Source: Actinobacteria bacterium HGW-Actinobacteria-1
GTDB taxonomy: Bacteria > Actinomycetota > Coriobacteriia > Anaerosomatales > Anaerosomataceae
Length of the DNA stretch: 64,000 nt
Assembly: GCA_002841355.1 (NCBI GenBank)
Contig: PHFB01000003.1
Coordinates: forward strand, 1-64,000
Direction of reading: 5' to 3'
Notes under the pieces: generated by a model
The model's input: the letters and a program-made list of their open reading frames with translations, nothing else
The model's database searches: none
Told to the model about the DNA's origin: nothing
Program-made: the position numbers and the translations under genes
In this document: piece after piece, positions 17,433-28,156 of the stretch
Numbering within the stretch: the first letter of the stretch is position 1
Layout: the number at the start of each line of letters is the position of its first letter

Positions 17433-18389
17433 GTGCAAAACGATAGCTCTCCAGGCCTGCGCCGGAGGATCATCTGGTCGGTAGCCGCCCTGATCGCCAT
17501 CGTTGTGTTGGCGCTCGGTGTCTACAATGCCGTTGCCCTGCCGGGGTGCCGTTCATGCCATGACCGCGAGGACTTCCGCGCGGCGACGGCGTTAACGTCG
17601 CATGCTGATATCGATTGTCGTTCCTGCCACGTACCGGCGGGCTTCGCAGACCGGGCCGCGTACTCGCTGCGTCAGACATTCCACATGTTCGTGCCGCTCA
17701 CCGGTGGCGCTGAGCGCGACGCTGCGGCTGTTCCGGACTCACGGTGTCTGACGTGCCATGCAGACGTGACCGGTGAGGTGACGACCTCCGGTGGTCTCCG
17801 AATCGCCCATGCTACATGCGCGGACGCTAGCAAGTGCTCCGATTGCCACTCGGCCACGGCACATGGAACGGCAACATCGTGGGTGCGCGTCTACGACATG
17901 GATACATGCCTCTCGTGTCACGTCTCAACGGAGCAGACGAACTGCGATCTGTGCCACGAGAGCCGACTCGCGTCGGGTCGGATCAAGTCGGGTACCTTCG
18001 CCATCGTCCATGGTTCTGAGTGGCGCTCCACACACGGGCTCGGGAACACCGCCACGTGTGGCGTGTGCCACCAGGAGAGCGACTGCGTGGAGTGCCATGG
18101 GCCCGGTCTGCCGCACGGCGCGCACTTCATCGAGGTCCACTCGGAGTACTCGGCCAAGAAGGGCGCCAAGTGCTCTGGGTGCCACGACACGTCGTTCTGC
18201 GACGGTTGTCACGGAACCCCGATGCCTCACGCCGCGAGCTTCACACAGACTCACGCCGAGGATGCCGCCGCACGACCCGCTCTCTGCGAACGTTGCCACG
18301 CGGAGCCGGACTGCAAGACCTGCCATGAGAAGCACGTGCATCCAGGTGGAGCCATCGGCGGCAACGGCACGCAAGGGGGTGGGAGCTAG
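17433..18389 (+). CDS. membrane-anchored dodecahaem c-type cytochrome
   Basis: This 318-aa protein starts at GTG 17433 with a GAGG site. One N-terminal transmembrane helix (about residues 12-33) is followed by twelve CxxCH motifs (CRSCH twice, then CLTCH, CSDCH, CLSCH, CDLCH, CGVCH, CVECH, CSGCH, CDGCH, CERCH, CKTCH). The first sites sit close to the helix, as in the NapC/NrfH quinol-oxidising type, but the rest is unlike NrfH. Histidines between motifs can act as distal ligands. It probably moves electrons from the membrane across the wall. Its stop overlaps the next start. Confidence 0.85.
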   Translation: MQNDSSPGLRRRIIWSVAALIAIVVLALGVYNAVALPGCRSCHDREDFRAATALTSHADIDCRSCHVPAGFADRAAYSLRQTFHMFVPLTGGAERDAAAVPDSRCLTCHADVTGEVTTSGGLRIAHATCADASKCSDCHSATAHGTATSWVRVYDMDTCLSCHVSTEQTNCDLCHESRLASGRIKSGTFAIVHGSEWRSTHGLGNTATCGVCHQESDCVECHGPGLPHGAHFIEVHSEYSAKKGAKCSGCHDTSFCDGCHGTPMPHAASFTQTHAEDAAARPALCERCHAEPDCKTCHEKHVHPGGAIGGNGTQGGGS

Positions 18390-19657
18390 TGGAGACCGTA
18401 CCTGCTCGACTGGCTGATCTGCCTTCATACATCATCTACATCCTGTTCAACCCGGCCCTCAACCCGAAGGCCGCGCTCATCATCTACGCGGCGACTGGCG
18501 TATTGCTCCTGATCGTCCTCGCAATAGGCGTCGCACTCATCACCCGACTGCCGAAGGACCAGCGAGCCGCACTTGAGGATTCGCATGCTGACAGCGCTGA
18601 ACCCGGCGAACCTGATGTCGGCGAGGTCGCCGAACAGCACCCGGAGGAAGCCGCTCCGGTCACGCCTCCGCCGACACGCAGGCCGAAGACACCTGCACCG
18701 CCCCTGAGCAAGCGCGCGCGCATCATCGTGGGGGTCGTGGTGGTCGTGGCCTTGGTCGCGATCTGGGGTATCGCGGGTTACACGACGTCGGATTCTGATG
18801 TGTGCAAGGGTTGCCACTGGCCCGCAGCGCAGCACGCGCAAGCAGTTGAGGGTGGCGATCCGCATGTGAGCGTCGCGTGCGTTTCATGCCACGAGTCCGG
18901 CGGTGTTGTCGGACGCTACTTCACGGCTGTCCCCGCCCGGGTGCTTCACTTCGCCATGAGCCAATCGGCAGAGGCACAGCCGAGAGAGTATGGGCGCGTC
19001 AGCGTCTCGGCCTGTTCGTCCTGCCACGAGCCTGCGCTCACGGGCGTGGTGGCCAATGAGGAGCGCGGTCTTCGCGTCTCGCATAGCGAGCCGCTCGCTG
19101 CATCCGCGGTATGTCTCGATTGCCACACGCTGAGCGCCGGCGTTGTCGGGACGCACAACGCGGGGATGGGTCCGTGCCTGCGCTGCCACGATTCGAAGCA
19201 GGCCTCGGCCACGTGCGAGACCTGTCACGACGAGAAGGCCGCGTCCGCCGCTCGGGCTCGGACAGCGTCGTTCTCAAACGCCCAGATCAAGGACGTTTCG
19301 TGCGGCGGTTGTCACAACGAGAAGAAGGAATGCGACGGGTGTCACGGCCTGCGCATGCCGCACACCACCGAGTTCAAGATGTACGCCCACGCTCGGGCCG
19401 GCGCAGTCGACTTCTGGTACAACGGGGGCAAGACATGCGCCCGGTGTCACACGGCAACGCGACGTCCGTGCCAGAAGTGTCACGGCGCGGTCATGGGTCG
19501 CGCTCATGGCACGAACGCCTGGCTCGGCGCAACGCATCAGTCGGCCAAGGAATCGTCGTGCGACGGTTGTCACGGGCTGTACGCATACTCCGCGACGCGC
19601 GACTTCTGTGCGGACATCTGTCACACGCCCGCGGCGATCGAGGCGAGCCCGCGCTAG
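18389..19657 (+). CDS. membrane-anchored multihaem c-type cytochrome (11-12 haems)
   Basis: This 422-aa protein starts at GTG 18389 inside the previous stop (TAGTG). Two transmembrane helices (about 27-52 and 110-132) flank a charged and proline-rich cytoplasmic stretch. Eleven CxxCH sites then follow between residues 140 and 405, plus one CADICH near the end (CX3CH). Clusters such as CDGCHGLRMPH recur in the previous gene too, indicating common ancestry. The likely role is electron transfer between the membrane and surface cytochromes, together with its coupled neighbour. Confidence 0.85.
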   Translation: METVPARLADLPSYIIYILFNPALNPKAALIIYAATGVLLLIVLAIGVALITRLPKDQRAALEDSHADSAEPGEPDVGEVAEQHPEEAAPVTPPPTRRPKTPAPPLSKRARIIVGVVVVVALVAIWGIAGYTTSDSDVCKGCHWPAAQHAQAVEGGDPHVSVACVSCHESGGVVGRYFTAVPARVLHFAMSQSAEAQPREYGRVSVSACSSCHEPALTGVVANEERGLRVSHSEPLAASAVCLDCHTLSAGVVGTHNAGMGPCLRCHDSKQASATCETCHDEKAASAARARTASFSNAQIKDVSCGGCHNEKKECDGCHGLRMPHTTEFKMYAHARAGAVDFWYNGGKTCARCHTATRRPCQKCHGAVMGRAHGTNAWLGATHQSAKESSCDGCHGLYAYSATRDFCADICHTPAAIEASPR

Positions 19658-19864
19658 TTGTGGGGTCGCAGAATCGCGCACTTGGTTGCCATATCCTCCC
19701 TGTTTATCAGGTTGCTTAAACACTCGTTTGTCGCGTAACGTAACAAGTTGGTAGCATTCAACTGTGCGCCGAACATCGGTTAGCCGGGTCCGGTGTTGCA
19801 GTACAATCTAGATGACGAATGATTCTTGACCCTTTATGGAATGGCGCCTGAAGGGCGGTTCGGA

Positions 19865-21397
19865 ATGGTCGAAGCACCTGCGCTCGTGGTCACAGACGTG
19901 CAGAAGTCATACGGCGGAGTCGTCGTTCTGCACCCGACCTCCTTCTCGGTAGCCGCGGGACACGTCACCGCGCTCGCAGGCGAGAACGGCGCCGGCAAGT
20001 CGACCGTACTCAAGATCATCTCGGGTCAGGTCCGCCCCGATCAGGGCCTCGTATCCATCAATGGCGAGCCGCTTACGAGCAGCGACCCGAAGAGCGCGCG
20101 CCGCCTGGGCGTGGCCATCGTGCCGCAGGAACTCGCGCCGTACCCGGACCTCACCGTCTATGAGAACATCTTCGTGGGCCGCGAGATCCGTAGTCGCTTC
20201 GGCATGCTCGACCGATCTGCGATGGCGAAGCAAGCGCGCGAGATGCTCGATGTCTTCCAGTTGGACATCGATCCGCGCTGGCGCATGAGCCGTCTGTCCG
20301 TCGCGCTCACGCAGATCGTGGAGATCGCCAAGGCCACCACCTGGGGCGCCCGCGTGCTTCTTCTCGACGAGCCCACCTCGGCGATCCCAGACCACGAGGT
20401 CGGACGTCTCTACGACGTCATCCGTCAACTGCGCGAGCAGGGCGTCGCGATGATCTACACGACGCACCGGATGGCTGAGATCCAGGAGGTAGCTGACAGC
20501 GTTATCGTGCTCCGAGACGGCAAGCTTGTCTTCGAATCGGGCATCGAGGGCGCGAGCGAATCGACCATCGTCAAGGCCATGGTCGGTCGCGATATGGATG
20601 CACTCTTCCCGGACCAGGCGATGTCGACGGGTCCCGTGCGGTTGCAGGTGCAGGAGCTGCAAATCGGCAAGACGTGTCCGTGCGTGAGCTTCGAGGTCAA
20701 GCAGGGCGAGATCCTCGGTATCGGCGGGCTCGTGGGTGCAGGTCGTACCGAGATCATGGAGGCCATGTTCGGCGTCCGCCGGTCGAGCAGCGGCACTATC
20801 CTTCTTGACGGGCAGCCTGTTCGGCGTAATCACGCGGACAGCGCGATTCGCTCGGGAGTGTCGTTCGTACCGGAGGACCGCAAGGGTGCCGGACTTGTGC
20901 TCGAGCGCTCCGTTCTAGACAACGGCAGTCTGCCTCACCTGCGCACCTTCACGATCGCGGGTTGGATCCGGATGTTCGCGCGTCGCGCGGCCGTCGACAA
21001 GGCGACCAAGTCCGTGAATCTCAAGTCACGAGGACTTGGACAGTCCGTGGGCACCCTTTCTGGAGGAAACCAGCAGAAGGTGGTCGTGGCTCGGTGGCTC
21101 ACACGGGAAGGTCGTGTACTTCTACTGGATGAACCGACGCGTGGTGTCGATGTCGGCGCCCGCGGCGAGATCTACACGATCATTCGCGATCTGGCTGCAT
21201 CAGGGCTAGCGGTTGTCTTCATCAGTTCTGACATGACCGAGCTGATCGGTCTGTCCCATCGGGTGCTTGTTGCCCGTGCGGGCGAGATCGTCGGCGAGCT
21301 TGATCGAGCGGCGCTCGACAGACCGGATGCGCAGGAGCAGATCTTCAGACTTGCGAGTGGCCAGACGCATGACGAATCCAAGGCCGAGGCGTCCTGA
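19865..21397 (+). CDS. sugar ABC transporter ATP-binding protein (RbsA type, two ABC domains)
   Basis: This protein of about 510 aa has two tandem ATPase domains, as in RbsA/XylG. The first has a Walker A GENGAGKST and a Walker B LLLDEPTSAIP. The second has an atypical P-loop region (GGLVGAGRTE) as usual for this family, a signature LSGGNQQK and a Walker B LLLDEPTRGVD. The start is taken at ATG 19865 after AAGGGCGG; ATG 19841 and TTG 19826 are in frame. It powers uptake with the permease and lipoprotein that follow. A possible -10 box (TACAAT) lies near 19802. Confidence 0.88.
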   Translation: MVEAPALVVTDVQKSYGGVVVLHPTSFSVAAGHVTALAGENGAGKSTVLKIISGQVRPDQGLVSINGEPLTSSDPKSARRLGVAIVPQELAPYPDLTVYENIFVGREIRSRFGMLDRSAMAKQAREMLDVFQLDIDPRWRMSRLSVALTQIVEIAKATTWGARVLLLDEPTSAIPDHEVGRLYDVIRQLREQGVAMIYTTHRMAEIQEVADSVIVLRDGKLVFESGIEGASESTIVKAMVGRDMDALFPDQAMSTGPVRLQVQELQIGKTCPCVSFEVKQGEILGIGGLVGAGRTEIMEAMFGVRRSSSGTILLDGQPVRRNHADSAIRSGVSFVPEDRKGAGLVLERSVLDNGSLPHLRTFTIAGWIRMFARRAAVDKATKSVNLKSRGLGQSVGTLSGGNQQKVVVARWLTREGRVLLLDEPTRGVDVGARGEIYTIIRDLAASGLAVVFISSDMTELIGLSHRVLVARAGEIVGELDRAALDRPDAQEQIFRLASGQTHDESKAEAS

Positions 21398-21480
21398 GAA
21401 GCAAGGACCGCCAATGCGTTGGGCGGGCCTCGGTCCGCGGAATAATCGATAGCAGCAGTCTCGATGGTTGGGAGAGCAAG

Positions 21481-22485
21481 ATGGCTCAGGGTTCTGACGC
21501 GGCAGTGCTGAAAGCAGATAAGGGCGAGTCGCGCTTTGACCGCACAAGTATGATCAACCTGCTGCTCAGGAACTTGATGGTCCTGGTCGTCCTCGGGGTT
21601 GCGGTCTATTTCAGCATCGCCCGTCCGCAGTTTGCGACGCTGCCGAACATGCGAACGATCCTGATCGCCGCGGCGCCGTTCGCGCTCATCGCACTCGGGC
21701 AGACACTCGTCATCCTTACCGGCGGCATCGACCTCTCAGTCGGTAGCGTCGTCGCACTGAGCGCCATGACCGGCGCGGCGCTTTCCGTTGGGCATCCCGA
21801 GCGGATGTGGCTGGCGGCCGGTATCGCGGTGATCGTCGGTCTGCTGGCCGGCCTGGTGAACGGCCTCGTCGTCGCGTACGTAAACGTGCCACCGTTCGTA
21901 GCCACGCTCGGTATGTTGAGTGTGGCATCGGGTTTGGCGTATGCGATCGGCAAGGGCGCTCCCATTAACGGCCTGCCGCGCGAGTGGGCGACGATCGCTA
22001 GCACCAAGGTGCTTACGTTGCAGGCGCCGGTGCTCGTGATGATCGCGGGCTTCCTGATACTTGCCATCGTCATGACCAGGACCTCCTTTGGCATGCGCAT
22101 CTACGCTGTTGGCGGTAACAGGACTGCGGCCGAAGTAGCCGGCGTCAATGCCCGCCGCATTCTCACCAGCGTGTACGCGATCAGCGGTGCGCTTGCTGGC
22201 ATGTCGGGAGTCATCCTCTCGTCGCGAGTCATCTCGGCGGCGCCGTATCTGGGCAAGGGGTATGAACTGAACGCTATCGCTGCGGTTGTCATCGGCGGCG
22301 CCAGCCTCAACGGCGGGCGCGGAACGATTTGGGGGACGTTGCTCGGCCTTCTGCTTATCCAGACGCTGAACAACGGCCTCGATATCTTGGTGGTTCCCTC
22401 GTACTGGCAGACGGTCATCAGCGGCACGCTCATCGTGTCGGCGGTTGCCGTGGATATGCTGGCGACGAGGCGTTCCAACAAGTAG
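21481..22485 (+). CDS. sugar ABC transporter permease (RbsC type)
   Basis: This 334-aa protein of the BPD_transp_2 family has about eight to ten membrane helices. The typical QTLVILTGGIDLSVGSVVAL segment follows the second helix, and GxNxxAAxxAGI-like sequence (GGNRTAAEVAGVNARR) marks the coupling loop. It pairs with the upstream ATPase and the downstream binding lipoprotein. ATG 21481 follows GGGAGAG. Confidence 0.9.
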   Translation: MAQGSDAAVLKADKGESRFDRTSMINLLLRNLMVLVVLGVAVYFSIARPQFATLPNMRTILIAAAPFALIALGQTLVILTGGIDLSVGSVVALSAMTGAALSVGHPERMWLAAGIAVIVGLLAGLVNGLVVAYVNVPPFVATLGMLSVASGLAYAIGKGAPINGLPREWATIASTKVLTLQAPVLVMIAGFLILAIVMTRTSFGMRIYAVGGNRTAAEVAGVNARRILTSVYAISGALAGMSGVILSSRVISAAPYLGKGYELNAIAAVVIGGASLNGGRGTIWGTLLGLLLIQTLNNGLDILVVPSYWQTVISGTLIVSAVAVDMLATRRSNK

Positions 22486-22556
22486 TGGGTATCAATAGGT
22501 GGGTAATTCCAGTGCCGGTCTGCGGCTCTGGCGATTAGCAAAGGGAGGTAAGGTAC

Positions 22557-23606
22557 ATGGCGAGACGCAGGTCTGTACTTATGTTCGTGGCGGTTGCGTT
22601 GGTAGTCGCGTTCGCGTTCGGCTTGGCGGGTTGCGCTGCCAAGGACGACGGGGCCACGACTGACGGCGCAAAGAAGGTTCGTGTCGGTGTTACGGTCTAC
22701 AACATGTCGTCCTTCATCACGCAGGGCAAGGAAGGCATGGAGGCCTACGCGGCAGCGAACAACATCGAGCTCCTCTGGAACTCGGCGAACAACGACGTGG
22801 CCACTCAGGCCAGCCAGGTCGAGTCGCTGATCAACCAGAAGGTCGATGCGATCATCATCGTTCCGGTTCAGGCTGATTCGCTTCAGCCGCAGCTGGAAGC
22901 AGCCAAGGAAGCCGGTATCCCGGTTCTGGCTGTCAACACCACGCTCTCGAACGAGGCCCTCATCACCTCTGCGGTGCTCCCGGATGACGTTGCAGCCGGC
23001 GCACAGGAAATGCAGATGATGGCCGACAAGCTCGGCGGCAAGGGCAACATCGTTATCCTGCAGGGCCCGCTGGGCTCCTCGCCGGAGCTTGACCGCACCA
23101 AGGGTATCCAGTCGGTTCTGGCCAACTATCCGGACATCAAGGTCCTCGCGATGGACACCGCCAACTGGGCGCGTGACGAAGCCGTCAACAAGACCAAGAA
23201 CTGGATCTCCAGCTTCGGTGACGACATCAACGGTATCGTGGCCGAGAACGACGACATGGGCCTTGGCGCCGTCCAGGCGCTCAAGGAAGCCGGCAAGACC
23301 GTTCCGGTCGTCGGCATCGACGGTATCGAAGACGGTCTCCGCGCAGTTGAGAGCGGCGACTTCATCGGCTCCTCGCTGCAGCATGGTCGTGTCGAGCTGG
23401 CAGCCGGTCTTGCTGTCGCCCTCAAGGTCATCAATGGCGAGACCTATGAGAAGAACTACGTCTACACGATGCCTCCGATCACCCCGGAGAACGTCGACCA
23501 GTACGTCAAGAACGTCGTGACCGAGAAGGACGCTTTCCTCAAGACCCTTCCGGAACTCATCTCCAAGAACCTCGCATCAGGCGATATCGCGAACGAGAAG
23601 CTGTAA
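22557..23606 (+). CDS. sugar-binding lipoprotein of the ABC transporter (RbsB type)
   Basis: This 349-aa protein has a lipoprotein signal peptide with lipobox LAGC (Cys at residue 26) and a type-1 periplasmic-binding fold ([14 protein letters not shown]..., [21 protein letters not shown]). It captures the substrate outside the cell. By context the substrate is a tetritol or related C4 polyol/ketose. ATG 22557 has an AAGGGAGG site. Confidence 0.88.
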   Translation: MARRRSVLMFVAVALVVAFAFGLAGCAAKDDGATTDGAKKVRVGVTVYNMSSFITQGKEGMEAYAAANNIELLWNSANNDVATQASQVESLINQKVDAIIIVPVQADSLQPQLEAAKEAGIPVLAVNTTLSNEALITSAVLPDDVAAGAQEMQMMADKLGGKGNIVILQGPLGSSPELDRTKGIQSVLANYPDIKVLAMDTANWARDEAVNKTKNWISSFGDDINGIVAENDDMGLGAVQALKEAGKTVPVVGIDGIEDGLRAVESGDFIGSSLQHGRVELAAGLAVALKVINGETYEKNYVYTMPPITPENVDQYVKNVVTEKDAFLKTLPELISKNLASGDIANEKL

Positions 23607-23616
23607 CTGCGTGATC

Positions 23617-23637
23617 GGCGGGGGGCCGCTTCTTCTT
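23617..23637 (+). terminator. weak hairpin between transporter and catabolic genes
   Basis: A short G-C stem (GCGG 23618-23621 with CCGC 23626-23629) is followed by TTCTTCTTT. It lies 11 nt after the binding-protein gene and may reduce read-through into the kinase gene, giving more transporter than enzyme. Confidence 0.4.
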
Positions 23638-23834
23638 TGCACGTAGTGCGGCTGTTCTTAGAGACGCACGTGGCTACCAATCTCCTCCTCGGCCGATGAT
23701 CGAGTCGATCGCCGGGGTGCGATGACGGTTCACGCGTACGACCCTGCCCGCTGGGGGCGCCAGGGCTGCTGGATGACCTCCCACACGTGCTGCGGACGTA
23801 GCTCATTCGGTCTCGACGGAGGGAGAGTCATCCT

Positions 23835-25568
23835 ATGACGCACCTGTACGATGATCCCGCGACGTTCATGGAGGACATGGTCGCTGGCTTCGCGAAACTG
23901 TATCCCCAGTACGTGACGCCCGTTTCCGGTGGCGTTGTTCGATCGGTTGAACCCAAAGACGGAAAAGTCGCGGTTGTTGTCGGGGGAGGCTCGGGACACT
24001 ATCCGGCCTTCTGTGGAGTCGTTGGTGAGGGATTCGCGGATGGCGCGGTCATCGGCAACATCTTCACGTCACCGTCAGCAGACGATGCATATAACGTCGC
24101 GAAGGCCGCCTCGGCCGGAGGCGGCGTCTTGTTTATCACCGGCAATTACGCAGGTGACGTGCTGAACTTCAACCAGGCAACCGCGCGTCTGCGCGATGAG
24201 GGCATGGACGTTCTCACGCTCTATGTCACCGATGACGTTGCGAGCGCGCCCCGCGTCGACGAAGCGAAGCGACGTGGCATCGCGGGCGACTTCACGGTGT
24301 TCAAGGTCGCGGGTGCCGCCGGCGACGCTGGCTACTCCCTTGCAGAGGTGGAGCGCGTTGCGCGTCACGCCAATGCACTGACGCGTACGCTTGGCGTCGC
24401 ATTCGCGGGCTGCACGCTGCCGGGAGCTCACAAGCCGCTTTTCACGGTGCCGGAAGGCAAGATGGGTCTCGGCCTTGGCATTCATGGCGAGCCCGGTATT
24501 AGGGATGAGGACCTGCCGACCGCAGCTGGCCTCGCGAAGATTCTCGTGGACGGCGCTGCAGAGGAATTGCCGACCGAGTACGGCAACAAGGTCGCCGTCA
24601 TACTGAACGGCCTCGGCGCCACCAAGTACGAGGAGCTCTTCGTGGTCTGGAAGTCCGTCGCGGCGCTGCTCGAAGAGCGCGGCTACGAGATCGTGGACCC
24701 GGAGGTGGGTGAGCTCGTCACCAGCCTCGACATGGCCGGCTGCTCGCTCACGCTCATGGCGCTCGATGAGGAGCTTGAAGGCTTCTGGCGCGCTCCCGCT
24801 GATACCCCCGCATTCAAGAAGGGGACCGTTGGAAGCGCACCCGGCGCATCTGCGCATCGCCGCGAGATCAAGGCAAGCGTTGCACCTGAAGAAGCAACGG
24901 GGCCGCTCGTGGCGAGCGACGCCGCACGCGCGTGCGGCGTTCGTGCGCTCGCTGCGCTGGAGAGCATTCGTTCGGCGATGGTTGCGGCGGAAGATGAGCT
25001 TGGGCGCATCGACGCTGTCGCTGGCGACGGCGACCACGGTCGCGGCATGGTGAAGGGGATCACGGCCGCTGCTGAGGCTGCCGCGGGTATCGACGCTCGC
25101 GAGGGCGGCGTCGGTTCGCTGCTCAAGGCGGCCGGCGACTCCTGGGCGTCAAAGGCAGGCGGCACCTCGGGCGTGCTCTGGGGTGCGGCTGTTGCCAAGG
25201 TCGGCGCCCGGCTCGGCGATGATGCCGAGACGATCTCGGCGCTCGACGTGGCCGAGGCGATGCGCGCGGGTCTGGACACGATCACCACGATGGGCGGCGC
25301 CAAGGTCGGCGACAAGACAATGCTGGACTCGATGGTTCCCTTCGTGGAGACGCTTGAGGCCGCGGTCGGCGCCGGCGATCCGCTCACGCTTGCATGGGAC
25401 AAGGCATCTGCCGCCGCGAAGAAGGCGGCCGATGAGACAGCACCGCTTCGGCCGATGATCGGTCGGGCGCGTCCGCTCGCGGACAAGAGCGTCGGAACGC
25501 CGGATGCCGGCGCGATCTCCTTCGCGATGGCCATGGCGGCTGTCGGCGACGTGCTTCGCGCGGGCTGA
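23835..25568 (+). CDS. derK: DAK-family kinase, probable D-erythrulose kinase
   Basis: This 577-aa protein fuses a DhaK-type domain (residues about 1-330) and a DhaL-type ATP-binding domain (about 360-577). DhaK hallmarks are [10 protein letters not shown] and IHGEPGI, whose His forms the hemiaminal with the ketose. DhaL hallmarks are GDGDHGRGM for Mg-ATP and GGTSG. The fusion is the ATP-dependent form, not the PTS form. Neighbours (RpiB-type isomerase, SDR, ABC transporter) match the Mycobacterium smegmatis D-threitol set, where DerK phosphorylates D-erythrulose to D-erythrulose 4-phosphate. Dihydroxyacetone or L-erythrulose are alternative substrates. Confidence 0.75.
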   Translation: MTHLYDDPATFMEDMVAGFAKLYPQYVTPVSGGVVRSVEPKDGKVAVVVGGGSGHYPAFCGVVGEGFADGAVIGNIFTSPSADDAYNVAKAASAGGGVLFITGNYAGDVLNFNQATARLRDEGMDVLTLYVTDDVASAPRVDEAKRRGIAGDFTVFKVAGAAGDAGYSLAEVERVARHANALTRTLGVAFAGCTLPGAHKPLFTVPEGKMGLGLGIHGEPGIRDEDLPTAAGLAKILVDGAAEELPTEYGNKVAVILNGLGATKYEELFVVWKSVAALLEERGYEIVDPEVGELVTSLDMAGCSLTLMALDEELEGFWRAPADTPAFKKGTVGSAPGASAHRREIKASVAPEEATGPLVASDAARACGVRALAALESIRSAMVAAEDELGRIDAVAGDGDHGRGMVKGITAAAEAAAGIDAREGGVGSLLKAAGDSWASKAGGTSGVLWGAAVAKVGARLGDDAETISALDVAEAMRAGLDTITTMGGAKVGDKTMLDSMVPFVETLEAAVGAGDPLTLAWDKASAAAKKAADETAPLRPMIGRARPLADKSVGTPDAGAISFAMAMAAVGDVLRAG

Positions 25569-25600
25569 CAGCGCGACAGAACCGAATGATTGGAGAGCAG

Positions 25601-26089
25601 ATGGAGACGTCGAACACACAGGGTGCGGGCTGGCGGGTCGTTGTTGGATGCGACGATGCCGGGCTGGACTACAAAGAACAGATCAAGGCCGACTTCCTCG
25701 GCGATGAGCGCGTCGTCGAAGTGATCGACGTTGGCGTGCACAGGGATGAGCACACGCCGTATCCAAGCGTAGCGATCGCCCTTGCACGGATGATCGCCGA
25801 CGGGAAGGCGGACCGCGGGCTTCTCATCTGTGGCACCGGTCTCGGCATGGCGATAAGTGCGAACAAGGTACGTGGCATTCGTGCTGTCACCGCTCACGAC
25901 TGCTACTCGGTCGAGCGGTCCGTCCTGAGCAACAACGCACAGGTGCTCTGCATGGGCCAGCGGGTCGTCGGGCTGGAGCTTGCCCGTCGCCTGGCAAGTG
26001 AATGGCTCGGCTATCGGTTCGACACGAGCTCGGCCTCGGCGGCCAAGGTCGCGGTTATTGACGCCTATGAGACCCAGTCGGCGGAGTGA
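25601..26089 (+). CDS. RpiB/LacAB-family isomerase, probable D-erythrulose 4-phosphate isomerase
   Basis: This protein of about 162 aa has [13 protein letters not shown] (phosphate/substrate loop), [14 protein letters not shown] (catalytic Cys region) and RAVTAHD. ATG 25601 follows GGAGAG at a good distance; ATG 25586 is in frame. Family members interconvert ketose and aldose phosphates. In this setting it should convert D-erythrulose 4-phosphate to D-erythrose 4-phosphate (DerI in M. smegmatis). A general ribose 5-phosphate isomerase is possible but less likely inside this operon. Confidence 0.75.
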   Translation: METSNTQGAGWRVVVGCDDAGLDYKEQIKADFLGDERVVEVIDVGVHRDEHTPYPSVAIALARMIADGKADRGLLICGTGLGMAISANKVRGIRAVTAHDCYSVERSVLSNNAQVLCMGQRVVGLELARRLASEWLGYRFDTSSASAAKVAVIDAYETQSAE

Positions 26090-26109
26090 TCCGCTGAAAG
26101 GAGACAGTT

Positions 26110-26880
26110 GTGAGCGACGCACCGACCTCGATCGACCTGACCTTCTCTCTGAAAGACAAGATCGCCGTGGTGACCGGCGGCGCATCCGGCATCGGCAAAG
26201 CGATCGCGCAGGCGTACCACGACAAGGGCGCAAAGGTCGTGCTCGTGGACCTCAAGCTTGACGCTGCCAAGGCCGAGGCCGCGAACATCGGCCCGGACGT
26301 ACTCGCGTACGGTTGTGACGTCTCGGACTTCGCCTCCGTGCAGTCCGCCGTTGCGGCGATCGTCGCCGATACCGGCCGGATCGACATCCTCGTGAACAGC
26401 GCCGGCATCGTCGCACTCGCACCTGCCGAGGAGCTCACGCTCGACGCGTGGAACATGACGATCAACGTGAACCTGAGTGGCTCGTTCTTCATGGCGCAGA
26501 CGGTTGGCAAGGTCATGCTTGCCGCCGGCTACGGGCGCATCATCAACCTCGCATCGCAGGCAGGCTCGGTCGCACTCGACCAGCACGTCGCCTACTGCAC
26601 CTCGAAGTTCGGCGTTATCGGGCTGACCAAGGTGCTCGCATCCGAGTGGGCGGGACGCGGCGTGAACTGCAACTGCATCTCGCCGACGGTCGTGCTTACA
26701 GACCTGGGCAAGAAGGCATGGGAAGGCCCCAAGGGCGAGGCACTCAAGAAGCTCATCCCGACGGGTCGTTTCGCCATTCCCGAGGAGATCGCCGCAGCGG
26801 CCGTCTTCCTCGCATCGGGCGGCGCCGACATGATCAACGGCGCGGACCTGCTGATCGATGGCGGCTACACCATCCGGTAG
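26110..26880 (+). CDS. dthD: short-chain dehydrogenase, probable D-threitol dehydrogenase
   Basis: This 256-aa classical SDR starts at GTG 26110 with AAAGGAGA. The Rossmann motif is TGGASGIG, NSAG follows the third strand, and the catalytic Ser/Tyr/Lys appear as LASQAGS and YCTSK. The D in VLVDLK after strand 2 favours NAD over NADP. With the kinase and isomerase it completes polyol to ketose to aldose phosphate, as DthD does for D-threitol. The assignment rests on context and family resemblance, since SDR substrates are hard to read from sequence. Confidence 0.7.
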   Translation: MSDAPTSIDLTFSLKDKIAVVTGGASGIGKAIAQAYHDKGAKVVLVDLKLDAAKAEAANIGPDVLAYGCDVSDFASVQSAVAAIVADTGRIDILVNSAGIVALAPAEELTLDAWNMTINVNLSGSFFMAQTVGKVMLAAGYGRIINLASQAGSVALDQHVAYCTSKFGVIGLTKVLASEWAGRGVNCNCISPTVVLTDLGKKAWEGPKGEALKKLIPTGRFAIPEEIAAAAVFLASGGADMINGADLLIDGGYTIR

Positions 26881-26894
26881 ACGTGCTGTACACG

Positions 26895-26933
26895 ACAACG
26901 GGCCCGGGAGCACATCGCTCCCGGGCCCGTTGT
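26895..26933. terminator. bidirectional terminator between dthD and kbl
   Basis: Perfect 17-bp arms (26895-26911 with 26917-26933) with ACAAC/GTTGT ends and a 5-nt loop lie between two convergent genes. Either strand gives a strong GC hairpin with a modest U-containing tail. Confidence 0.85.
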
Positions 26934-26953
26934 GGTTGCGGCGGTCTGACGGG

Positions 26954-28155
<1,202 letters not shown>

Positions 28156-28156
<1 letters not shown>

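Noticed and set aside
16000-19657. CRISPR-like or DNA-level repeats in the cytochrome genes
   Set aside because: The recurrences come from CxxCH codons and lack regular spacing or conserved repeat units.
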